A program made the position numbers and the translations under genes. The notes below the pieces were generated by a model that worked only from the letters and a program-made list of their open reading frames with translations, made no database searches and was not told the origin of the DNA. A DNA stretch of 11,185 nucleotides from DASQLQ01 sp035629935 (GTDB lineage: Bacteria; Actinomycetota; CADDZG01; WHSQ01), in NCBI GenBank assembly GCA_035629935.1, contig DASQLQ010000124.1:1-11185 (forward strand). Reading direction: 5' to 3'. Below are positions 1-6,506 of this stretch, piece after piece (position 1 is the stretch's first letter; every line of letters begins with the position of its first letter).

Positions 1-1
1 G

Positions 2-919
2 GTGTCGCTGTCGAAAGCGTGCGGCTACGTGAATGCAGGCACCGTCGAACTCCTGGTCGATGAGGACGGGTCGTTCTTCTTCCTCGAAGTGAACGCGCGT
101 CTCCAGGTGGAGCACACCGTGACTGAAGAGATCGTCGGGCTTGATCTCGTGGCCTGTCAGTTGCAGATCGCGAGTGGCGACGCCCTGGGCTTCACTCAAG
201 AAGATGTCGAGTCACACATGTATGGGCATGCCATCGAGTGCCGGATAAATGCGGAGGATCCCGCCAGGGGCTTCCTTCCCACTCCCGGCGTTCTTACCCG
301 GTACGTAGAGTCGAACGGTCTGGGTGTTCGAGTGGACTCCGGTTACACGACGGGCGATCAGGTTCCAGACGCTTACGACTCTCTGGTGGCGAAGCTGATC
401 ACACGCGCGAACGATCGCGAGGAAGCCCGTGTGCGAATGCTGCGCGCTCTCAGCGAGTTCGAGATCCAAGGGATAACGACGACGATCCCTGCCCTCGAGA
501 TACTGCTCAACGAGCCTTCCTTCGTCGCGGGTACGCACACGACTCGAACCGTGGAGAGCGGGGTTCTGGACACGCTGGTAACGGAACAGGTCCAAGAACA
601 GCAGGACGTGGATGTGCTGATGGTGAATGGCACCCCGGTGAGCCTGTGGGACCCAGGGATGTCGAAGTCCGCGAGTGCCGCTACTCACGGCAGCGTGGTG
701 GCCGGGGGCGAGATCGTTGCACCGATGCAAGGGACGATCCTCAAAGTCGTTGTCGACGAGGGCGCAATCGTTTCGGTCGGGGATCCGATCCTCGTGCTCG
801 AGGCCATGAAGATGGAGACGACGATCGCCGCGACCCGCGCCGGGACCGTGACGGAGGTTCGGGTGGCCGGCGGAGAGAACGTGGGGGCAGGTCAGGTTCT
901 GGCGGTCATCGAGGAGTGA
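2..919 (+). CDS. Acyl-CoA carboxylase alpha chain, C-terminal part (biotin carboxylase + biotin carrier domain), 5' partial
   Basis: This is the 3' part of a biotin-dependent acyl-CoA (acetyl-/propionyl-CoA type) carboxylase alpha subunit. The family carboxylates a carrier-bound biotin with ATP and bicarbonate and passes the carboxyl group to a separate carboxyltransferase chain. The visible 305 residues begin inside the ATP-grasp domain. E16, E29, N31, R33, Q35 and E37 (in FLEVNARLQVEH) match the metal, bicarbonate and biotin site of E. coli AccC, and R110 matches its catalytic Arg338. GHAIECRINAEDP and FLPTPG belong to the biotin carboxylase C-terminal domain. A linker leads to a biotinyl domain (about 235-305) with EAMKMET, where K270 (809-811) is the biotinylation lysine. 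The APMQGT start of the carrier domain resembles mycobacterial AccA3. About 200-270 N-terminal residues lie off the left edge, so the GTG at position 2 is an internal codon. Acyl specificity cannot be read from this subunit. Confidence 0.93.
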   Translation: MSLSKACGYVNAGTVELLVDEDGSFFFLEVNARLQVEHTVTEEIVGLDLVACQLQIASGDALGFTQEDVESHMYGHAIECRINAEDPARGFLPTPGVLTRYVESNGLGVRVDSGYTTGDQVPDAYDSLVAKLITRANDREEARVRMLRALSEFEIQGITTTIPALEILLNEPSFVAGTHTTRTVESGVLDTLVTEQVQEQQDVDVLMVNGTPVSLWDPGMSKSASAATHGSVVAGGEIVAPMQGTILKVVVDEGAIVSVGDPILVLEAMKMETTIAATRAGTVTEVRVAGGENVGAGQVLAVIEE

Positions 920-2751
920 GCGTCGGCGCGGTGCTCGTTGCACTCGCTCAAGCCGTGCTGTTCGTCGCGATCGGCTGGGTCCTCGCGGAAGCCCTCTTCG
1001 ATCGGATCGGCCGTCCGATCACGCTCGGGGCTCCGGAACGGATGTTGTTCGCCATCGTGGGCGGGGTGGTCTTCGCTTGCGGGCTGATGGTCGGGAACAT
1101 CGTGACCGGCGGCGCGATCTTCGGTTTGGCCGGCATCGTCCCGGTCATGGGTGTGATCGTTCTCGTATCGGGACGCCGATCGTTCGCGGTTCCCCACAAC
1201 GTGCCGTGGATGGCGTGCGTCGCGCTCGCCTGCGTGGTGCTTTTCGTCTTCGCCGCACCATCGCTTGCGGGAGGCTCCGGCGTCAGGAGCGGGGACAGTC
1301 CCTGGCACCTGGGGTGGAGCCAGCAACTCCTCAACGGCGAGCCGGTCCCGACCGGTCCCGCAGCCGCCTACGGACGTAACGCCTACCCGTGGGGATGGCA
1401 CGCAGTTACGGCCACTTTGGTTCGCCTCGTTCCCGGATCGGATGCGCTGGTCGCGTACGAAGCACTCCAATTGATCATCCTGTTGGGCATCCCTCTTGCC
1501 GCCGCGAGTTTGGCGCGCCGGCTCGATCCCAACGCGGGGTTGCCCGCTGCGGCCGCCGCATCGATCGTCGGTGGTTTCGGGTGGTTGATGGCCCGACGTC
1601 CTGCATTCGCAACGACACCGAGCGATGCCCGGTATGGAGCCGACCTCGTCGTCGCGTCGCCGAACTCGGTTTACGAGCTCTTCCCTCCCGCGCTGCCGCG
1701 CGAGTTGGGATTGATCCTTCTGGGGGCCGCCTGTTCGCTCATCGTCTTCGCGGTGAGGTCGCAGCAGAAGTCGCACGCGCTGGCCGCCGGCCTCTGCACG
1801 GGCTTGTTGGGTCTCGTTAGTGCTCCATTGTTCTTGAGTGCGCTCATCTGGATGCTTGCGGCTTTCGTCTTTGGAGATCGCAAAGGCCGGGGGAACCTGC
1901 CCTGGGCCCTTCTTCCCGCTGCGTTCGTGTTCCTTCTGTGGGCCGGTCCGGTGATCGCGGACTACATCCGGTTCGACGGGTTCGTCGACATCACTGCGAG
2001 GTTGGGCAGGGAGTGGTCGTTGCCCGAAGCCATCTTCGGTTGGGGACTCTTGGCGCCGGCAGCGGCAGCCGGGGTGGTGATGATCGCGCGTGATCCGCGC
2101 GCGCGCCCTTTGCTTGCGTGTCTGGGCGGAACGATGCTCCTACTGTTGTTCTCTTACGCCAGGGGGGCGTTCGACTGGACCTTAGGGGGCAATGCCACGT
2201 TGCTGCACCAAGGTCGTGTCTGGCCCGCCGCGCACCTCTTGGGGGCCGCGTTCGCCGGTGTCGCGATAGCGCGCGGGTTCGCCTGGATGAAGCAGCGTTC
2301 TGAGGTGATGTCCCGCGTTGTCATGGTGCTCCTATTCGCGATCGCTGTCGCCTCACCCGTCCTTGCGTCCCTCCGGCTAACTGAAGTCATCGCCGCCGGC
2401 CACGAGGGTTTCATCTACGGTCGCAGTGACGTTGGTCCAGGGTCGTTCGTGCGGGAGTCGGCTCGTTTGTTGGGCCCGGACGACATCGTGCGCGTCCAGG
2501 GTTCCGACCGGCTGGCCTTCACGCTCTTCCAGTTCTCCGGAGTGAAGCTCGCCGATTACGACGACCCCCGCTTCGATCGAAACGACCTGAGGATCCGCTA
2601 CGAGGACCTCGCCAGGCAGTGGGACGCTCAAATAGCAGCGGGAGGGTTCGAGGAGACCTGGCTCGTGTTGCCCGATCCGGACCCCTCGGCCGGCTCACCG
2701 CAAGTAACCGGCGAGTTCGACGGCCAAACCTGGTCGCTGGTGAAGGTCTAG
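916..2751 (+). CDS. Polytopic membrane protein, GT-C glycosyltransferase-like
   Basis: A membrane protein of 611 residues with about 13 predicted transmembrane helices, the first at about residues 3-28. It ends in a soluble C-terminal domain of roughly 100 residues that is probably outside the membrane. After the fourth or fifth helix there is a loop with D127 and H131 (GDSPWHLGW) and then NAYPWGWH (156-162). An acidic residue in an early outer loop plus a YP-x-G-x-H motif recalls large GT-C-fold glycosyltransferases and related uncharacterised actinobacterial membrane families, which use polyprenyl-phosphate sugars. That assignment is by architecture only. The GTG at 916 overlaps the carboxylase stop as GTGA, which suggests translational coupling. 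No Shine-Dalgarno sequence is spaced well for it, and GTG 931 is an in-frame alternative. An open frame continues upstream to 238 but only as an Arg-rich shadow of the carboxylase. The TAG stop shares CTAG with the stop of the gene on the other strand. Confidence 0.8.
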   Translation: MSVGAVLVALAQAVLFVAIGWVLAEALFDRIGRPITLGAPERMLFAIVGGVVFACGLMVGNIVTGGAIFGLAGIVPVMGVIVLVSGRRSFAVPHNVPWMACVALACVVLFVFAAPSLAGGSGVRSGDSPWHLGWSQQLLNGEPVPTGPAAAYGRNAYPWGWHAVTATLVRLVPGSDALVAYEALQLIILLGIPLAAASLARRLDPNAGLPAAAAASIVGGFGWLMARRPAFATTPSDARYGADLVVASPNSVYELFPPALPRELGLILLGAACSLIVFAVRSQQKSHALAAGLCTGLLGLVSAPLFLSALIWMLAAFVFGDRKGRGNLPWALLPAAFVFLLWAGPVIADYIRFDGFVDITARLGREWSLPEAIFGWGLLAPAAAAGVVMIARDPRARPLLACLGGTMLLLLFSYARGAFDWTLGGNATLLHQGRVWPAAHLLGAAFAGVAIARGFAWMKQRSEVMSRVVMVLLFAIAVASPVLASLRLTEVIAAGHEGFIYGRSDVGPGSFVRESARLLGPDDIVRVQGSDRLAFTLFQFSGVKLADYDDPRFDRNDLRIRYEDLARQWDAQIAAGGFEETWLVLPDPDPSAGSPQVTGEFDGQTWSLVKV

Positions 2752-4127
2752 CGCGCGGGGAGAACGCGGAACTGGATCTTGCTGCGGCCCGCTGCGTAGA
2801 AGGCGTCACCCTTGCCAGTGAGAAATGCCGCGTACCGACCAGGCGGAAGTGGTGGTCCGAACCTCACGGTGGCGGAGAAGGCTCCATCTTTCTTCTTCGA
2901 GGGCGGGACGAAGCCTGTCTTCTCCGCGCAGGCGCCTGGAAGGAAGCGATCGTGACGTGGTGACCACCACGAGCACCTATCGCCGATCATCCGTCGCAGA
3001 GCGAACTTCGGCGGAACCGGTCTCCCCAGAGCTCCGTGGATCCTGCCAACCAGACGGCGTGCAGTTCCCGGTGAGAAACACTCTCCGTGATCGGGCGCTT
3101 CGATGTTGACGACGTACCGAGGGTCGCCATGGAAGGTATCGCTGTACGCGACCAGAACCTCGCCGTCGGGCTCCCAGGTTGTGTGTGGACCTTCGGAGAA
3201 CGGTTCCCATTGGATAACCGAGCCGGGAGAGCGGGGACAACAGGAATGATTGACCACCCGGGGGTCGATCTCGTCACCATCGTTTGTTCCCCACCAGTTA
3301 TCGGTTGCGATCACACGGGAGCCGCTGGAATCGGCTCCGATCGTTGCCCGCACGTCATATGGCCGGTAGGTGTAAGTCTCACCCGGGCTGTCGCCATATC
3401 CCGAGCGCATGTTCACAGGGCCCAAGAGGATGTCGTTGCCGCGGACATCCCATAGTCCATCGTCGGGTCCACAGTCGTAGATGTCTTGCGGACTCATCAG
3501 AAGGTTCGATCCGTTATTCCACAGATCGTTCGCGGACACGTAGACGGCTAAGCGAGTCTTACCGGCGAGCGCGACGCCGTTGTTCAGGAGGATGTTCGAG
3601 CGGACCTCGACGTCCCCATCCGGGTTGTCGAAAAGAACCGCGGTGGAGTTGTGCTCGAAGTAGCTATCCGTGATCCGGGCGTGGTGATGGCTGAGTTCGA
3701 CACCCACGTCGGCATTCAGGATCTGCGCGTCCGATATCGCGCTCTCGCCGGGCGGTGGATCGGCGTTGCCGGCGGGGGCTGAGAACCGGATCCCGCTCCA
3801 CCTCTGTTCTTCAGAGGTGCTGGTGAAGATGATCGGATCCTCTTCGGTACCCGCAGCAGACAACGCGCCCTCGACGGAGAGAAGCGAGTCGGGCGATCCC
3901 TGCACGACGGTTCCCGCTTGGATTGTGAGGGTCGCTTCCCGCGTCACCGTGACGATGCCCGACAGGACGTACGGGCCTCCTTCAGCCGTCCAGGTCGTGT
4001 CTTGCGTGATCGGCCCGGTGACGGGTGTCTCCGCTTCCGCGGGAGCCACCCCGGCAGCGATCACCGGTATCAGGACGAGCGCGATCGCCAATATCCGCCT
4101 CACACTTTGATAAACGACATACGCCAC
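2748..4127 (-). CDS. Secreted right-handed parallel beta-helix protein with C-terminal beta-sandwich-like domain
   Basis: A predicted exported protein of 459 residues. The N-terminus has a positively charged segment (R10, R11), a hydrophobic core (12-29) and an AEA cleavage site after A32, which is a classic Sec signal peptide. Residues 35-315 contain short strand-turn repeats with Asn turns (EHNSTAV, RSNILLNNG, SANDLWNNG) and the NWWGT motif (277-281). These are typical of bacterial right-handed beta-helix proteins. Residues about 338-459 look like a beta-sandwich ending in a PPGRYAAF-type strand, with C385 and C400 as a possible disulfide. Other Cys occur at 219, 296, 297 and 350. I see no clear polysaccharide-lyase active site, so an enzymatic role is not supported; surface or carbohydrate binding is possible. 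The start is uncertain. GTG 4127 gives the full frame with AGGG directly against it. GTG 4103 would give a cleaner signal peptide starting MRRILAIAL. It diverges from the protease gene. Confidence 0.82.
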   Translation of the reverse strand: MAYVVYQSVRRILAIALVLIPVIAAGVAPAEAETPVTGPITQDTTWTAEGGPYVLSGIVTVTREATLTIQAGTVVQGSPDSLLSVEGALSAAGTEEDPIIFTSTSEEQRWSGIRFSAPAGNADPPPGESAISDAQILNADVGVELSHHHARITDSYFEHNSTAVLFDNPDGDVEVRSNILLNNGVALAGKTRLAVYVSANDLWNNGSNLLMSPQDIYDCGPDDGLWDVRGNDILLGPVNMRSGYGDSPGETYTYRPYDVRATIGADSSGSRVIATDNWWGTNDGDEIDPRVVNHSCCPRSPGSVIQWEPFSEGPHTTWEPDGEVLVAYSDTFHGDPRYVVNIEAPDHGECFSPGTARRLVGRIHGALGRPVPPKFALRRMIGDRCSWWSPRHDRFLPGACAEKTGFVPPSKKKDGAFSATVRFGPPLPPGRYAAFLTGKGDAFYAAGRSKIQFRVLPAR

Positions 4128-4135
4128 CCTTTAGT
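4107..4135 (+). promoter_or_regulatory. Candidate sigma70-type promoter for the HtrA-like protease gene
   Basis: TTGATA (4107-4112) is followed by a 17-bp spacer and TTTAGT (4130-4135). The -35 box matches the consensus at five of six positions and the -10 box at four of six, but the highly conserved A at -10 position 2 is missing. The spacing is ideal, and the leader would be about 35 nt before ATG 4179. It overlaps the start region of the divergent beta-helix gene, so the two could interfere. Found by eye only. Confidence 0.3.
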
Positions 4136-4141
4136 TGTCCG

Positions 4142-4163
4142 GGAATATTCCTTGCTTTGCAAG
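4142..4163. promoter_or_regulatory. Two adjacent palindromes in the divergent region, possible operator
   Basis: The 51-bp region between the beta-helix gene (minus) and the protease gene (plus) holds GGAATATTCC (4142-4151), a perfect 10-bp palindrome. It is immediately followed by CTTGC-TTT-GCAAG (4151-4163), a 5-bp inverted repeat with a 3-nt spacer. They lie between the two start codons and just downstream of the candidate promoter for the protease gene, a suitable place for a regulator. Both are short, so chance occurrence is possible. Confidence 0.3.
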
Positions 4164-4169
4164 CGTCTT

Positions 4170-4174
4170 AGAGG
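4170..4174 (+). promoter_or_regulatory. Shine-Dalgarno sequence fixing the protease start
   Basis: AGAGG lies 4 nt before ATG 4179. It supports this ATG rather than the much longer open frame upstream, which runs antisense through the beta-helix gene and has no domain content. Confidence 0.5.
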
Positions 4175-4178
4175 CGAG

Positions 4179-5201
4179 ATGGTCGATCTGCGATTCCTCG
4201 AGGGTGTTCCGTCGACCGGGCCGACCGGCACCGGCCTCGATGCCGCCGCCGAGGGCGAAGCGTTGGACGCCTATTCCCAGATAGTCACTCGGGTAGCCGA
4301 GACAGTGTCCTCCTCGGTCGCGAACCTGCAGGTGTGGAAGCAAGCAGGTCGCGGCCGAGGCGAGGGCGGAGGCAGCGCGGTCCTGATCACGCCCGACGGC
4401 TTCCTCCTCACATCTGCCCATGTCGTGGCCGGCACCGACCGTGGCATGGCCTCCTTCGCCGACGGTAGCGAACTCGATTTCGAGATCGTCGGGGCCGATC
4501 CGTTGTCCGATCTCGCCGTCGTTAGAACGACTCCGGGCTGGGCACTGACCCCGGCGGCGTTGGGAGATGCGGCGAAGCTTCGCGTCGGTCAACTGGTGGT
4601 CGCGATCGGCAACCCCCTCGGTTTCGGGGGATCCGTGACCGCCGGTGTCGTCAGCGGTGTGGGTCGCTCGTTCCTAACGCGCTCGGGGCAGATCAGCCGC
4701 TTCGTCGAGAACGTGATCCAGACCGACGCCGCTCTTCACCCCGGGAACTCAGGTGGTGCACTCGTCGACTCGAGCGGGCGTGTGGTGGGCATCAACACCG
4801 CGCTTGTAGGTCCGGCGGTTGGCCAAGGGCTGGGGCTGGCCGTTCCGATCAACGAAGCAACGAGGCGCATCATCGCTTCGTTGATGTCCGAGGGCCGCGT
4901 ACGTCGTGCCTACCTTGGGATCGTCGGCGGACCGAGACCACTTCCACCGCGCGTGGCACGCGCCGAGGAACGGGACCGATGCATCGAGGTCGTCGAGGTG
5001 ATCGGCAACAGTCCGGCCGGGCGCGCCGGTATCCGTTCCGAGGATCTGATCCTGGACATCGACGGCGCCCCCATGCGGGGCATGGACGACCTACAGCGAC
5101 TGATGGACGGTTCCGCGATCGATAGGGCACTACCGATGCGCGTCTATCGCAACGGCCGAACTCTCGAGATAACGGTGATCCCGACCGAACTAACGGCCTA
5201 G
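4179..5201 (+). CDS. HtrA/DegP-type trypsin-like serine protease with one PDZ domain
   Basis: A 340-residue S1C-family serine endopeptidase. The catalytic triad is complete: H81 (TSAHVV), D111 (SDLAVV) and S191 (HPGNSGGAL). Family landmarks include the GNPLGF loop and the GLGLAVPI strand near the end of the protease domain (about 35-235). One PDZ domain follows (about 244-338), with RRAYLGI at its start and SPAGRAGIRSEDLILDIDG in its core. Family members degrade or sense misfolded proteins, usually in the envelope. Here the N-terminus (MVDLRFLEG, then a Gly/Ala-rich stretch) has no hydrophobic segment, and no upstream in-frame extension supplies one. As written the protein is probably cytoplasmic, unlike most bacterial HtrA proteins. 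It diverges from a secreted beta-helix gene and ends on a shared CTAG with the convergent acyl-CoA dehydrogenase gene. Protease assignment is strong; the substrate is unknown. Confidence 0.93.
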   Translation: MVDLRFLEGVPSTGPTGTGLDAAAEGEALDAYSQIVTRVAETVSSSVANLQVWKQAGRGRGEGGGSAVLITPDGFLLTSAHVVAGTDRGMASFADGSELDFEIVGADPLSDLAVVRTTPGWALTPAALGDAAKLRVGQLVVAIGNPLGFGGSVTAGVVSGVGRSFLTRSGQISRFVENVIQTDAALHPGNSGGALVDSSGRVVGINTALVGPAVGQGLGLAVPINEATRRIIASLMSEGRVRRAYLGIVGGPRPLPPRVARAEERDRCIEVVEVIGNSPAGRAGIRSEDLILDIDGAPMRGMDDLQRLMDGSAIDRALPMRVYRNGRTLEITVIPTELTA

Positions 5202-6388
5202 GACGTTAGGGCTCTCGCGATCACCATGCGCTGTACCTCCGACGTTCCCTCGAACAGCGTGTAGATCTTCGAGTCGCGGTACCACTTCTCGACCGGGAAG
5301 TCCTTGATGTATCCGTAGCCGCCGAGCACCTGGACGGCCTGCTCTGTCACCTTCACGCAGACCTCGGACGCCTTTAGCTTGGACATCGAGCCTTCGGCTT
5401 TGGTGAACGGCTGTCCGCTGGCCGCGACCCAAGATGCCCTGTGAGTCAAAAGCCGGGCCGCCTCGACCTCGGTTGCCATGTCGGCGAGATGATGCTGGAT
5501 CAGTTGGTGCTGAGCGATCGGTACGTCGAACGTCTTGCGCTCCTTCGCGTAATCGATCGCGAACTCGAGCGCGGCACGCGCTATCCCCACGGCCTGGATC
5601 GCTACGATCGGGCGCGTTACTTCGAAAGTGCGAAGTGCGGCCGACGAGCGGCCGGAGGACTCTCCCTTGCGAGCCTTCTCCAGCTTGGCTTCGAGCTTGT
5701 CCATCCCGCCCAGTACGCGGTCGACCGGGATGCGACAGTCCTCGAGGATGACTTCGGAAGTGTCCGATGCGCGGATGCCTAGCTTCTTCTCTTTCTTTCC
5801 CGGTCTGATCCCACCGTCATCCTTGTGGATGACGAAAGAAGCCTGGCCCCGGTGTCCGAGTTCGGCATCGACAGTAGCAACGACGATGTAAACGTCGGCG
5901 ACGCCTCCGTTCGTGATGAAGACCTTCGTTCCATTGAGGACCCACTCGTCGCCATCGCGAACTGCTTTCGTGCGTAGAGCCCGGACGTCGGTACCCGCTT
6001 GAGGTTCGGTCACGGCGAACGCGCCGACGGCGGGGTTCTCGGGGGTCCCGAACATCTTGGGTGCCCACTCCATCAGCTGCTCTTGCGTGCCGATAGCGGC
6101 CAGTGCCGACAGCGGCAACCCGGTCCCGAAGATCGCGAGCCCGATGCCCGCGCAACCCCAGGTGATCTCCTCCATGATGAGGGGGAGGGTGAGACCGGTG
6201 GGGTCGGCCTGGGCCTGCATGTAGATGTCGAGTCCGTACAGACCTGCTTCGGCAGCCTTCTTGACGACGGGCCAGGGGAACTCCTCGGACTCGTCGTACT
6301 CGGCGGCTACGGGCCGAATCTCTTTCTCGGCGAACTCGTGAGCCCACTTCTGAAGCTCTTTCTGCTCCTCGCTCAGCGCAAAGTCCAT
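5198..6388 (-). CDS. Acyl-CoA dehydrogenase family protein (ACAD paralogue 1)
   Basis: A 396-residue flavoprotein of the acyl-CoA dehydrogenase family, which makes the alpha,beta double bond in acyl-CoA thioesters using FAD and passes electrons to ETF. Seen here are the N-terminal helical start MDFALSEEQKELQ, GAFAVTEPQAGTD (122-134), WVLNGTKVFITNG (149-161), ERKTFDVPIAQHQ (283-295), VLGGYGY (354-360) and the catalytic-base motif FEGTSE with E380. Two features are unusual: the common EEYGG segment is replaced by IYMQAQADPTG (55-65), and an inserted charged/Ser-rich loop (about 229-253, MDKLEAKLEKARKGESSGR) sits before the C-terminal helical domain. It is therefore a diverged paralogue rather than a standard short- or medium-chain enzyme, and its substrate is unknown. 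AGGAG lies 6 nt before the ATG. It diverges from the R2lox-SCP2 gene across a palindromic operator candidate, which suggests shared control. Confidence 0.92.
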   Translation of the reverse strand: MDFALSEEQKELQKWAHEFAEKEIRPVAAEYDESEEFPWPVVKKAAEAGLYGLDIYMQAQADPTGLTLPLIMEEITWGCAGIGLAIFGTGLPLSALAAIGTQEQLMEWAPKMFGTPENPAVGAFAVTEPQAGTDVRALRTKAVRDGDEWVLNGTKVFITNGGVADVYIVVATVDAELGHRGQASFVIHKDDGGIRPGKKEKKLGIRASDTSEVILEDCRIPVDRVLGGMDKLEAKLEKARKGESSGRSSAALRTFEVTRPIVAIQAVGIARAALEFAIDYAKERKTFDVPIAQHQLIQHHLADMATEVEAARLLTHRASWVAASGQPFTKAEGSMSKLKASEVCVKVTEQAVQVLGGYGYIKDFPVEKWYRDSKIYTLFEGTSEVQRMVIARALTS

Positions 6389-6394
6389 CGCAAA

Positions 6395-6399
6395 CTCCT
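6395..6399 (-). promoter_or_regulatory. Shine-Dalgarno sequence of the leftward acyl-CoA dehydrogenase gene
   Basis: Reading leftward, AGGAG stands 6 nt before the ATG at 6388-6386. This is a strong, well-spaced ribosome binding site that confirms the start. Confidence 0.7.
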
Positions 6400-6431
6400 A
6401 GTTGTCCCGGGGGCCGATGCCCACTCGCTCA

Positions 6432-6455
6432 AAACTTGACTACCCGGTCAAGTTT
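6432..6455. promoter_or_regulatory. Perfect inverted repeat, probable repressor operator between divergent ACAD and R2lox-SCP2 genes
   Basis: AAACTTGAC (6432-6440) and its exact reverse complement GTCAAGTTT (6447-6455) flank a 6-bp spacer TACCCG. The 9-bp arms and 24-bp size are typical of operators for dimeric regulators such as TetR-family repressors. The arms place TTGAC, a -35-like sequence, on both strands (TTGACT at 6436-6441 on plus, TTGACC at 6451-6446 on minus), so a bound protein could block both divergent genes. I find no convincing -10 box for either direction. It lies in the only substantial intergenic gap between the two genes (6389-6506). The cognate regulator is not in the window. 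The 8-bp palindrome CTCATGAG follows at 6456-6463. Confidence 0.65.
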
Positions 6456-6489
6456 CTCATGAGACAGGATAGACCAATCTTCAGCCACC

Positions 6490-6496
6490 AGGAGGG
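6490..6496 (+). promoter_or_regulatory. Shine-Dalgarno sequence deciding the GTG start of R2lox-SCP2
   Basis: AGGAGGG lies 10 nt before GTG 6507, slightly long but a strong match. The upstream in-frame ATG 6459 has no such sequence and lies next to the palindrome, so GTG 6507 is preferred. Confidence 0.6.
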
Positions 6497-6506
6497 CAAG
6501 CAAAAC

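Noticed and set aside
238..915. Upstream extension of the membrane protein reading frame
   Set aside because: It overlaps the biotin carboxylase/BCCP sequence in another frame and reads as low-complexity Arg/Ser/Gly sequence. The membrane protein starts at or near GTG 916.
2086..2107. Alternating CG-rich stretch in the membrane protein gene, considered as a Z-DNA or repeat element
   Set aside because: It is short, in frame, and explained by Ala/Arg codons in a high-GC gene.
3918..4178. Upstream extension of the HtrA-like reading frame
   Set aside because: It is antisense to the signal-peptide end of the beta-helix gene, has no domain and no signal peptide, and ATG 4179 has its own Shine-Dalgarno sequence.
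6402..6506. Upstream extension of the R2lox-SCP2 frame, including ATG 6459
   Set aside because: It crosses the perfect inverted repeat and lacks a ribosome binding site, whereas GTG 6507 has AGGAGGG upstream.
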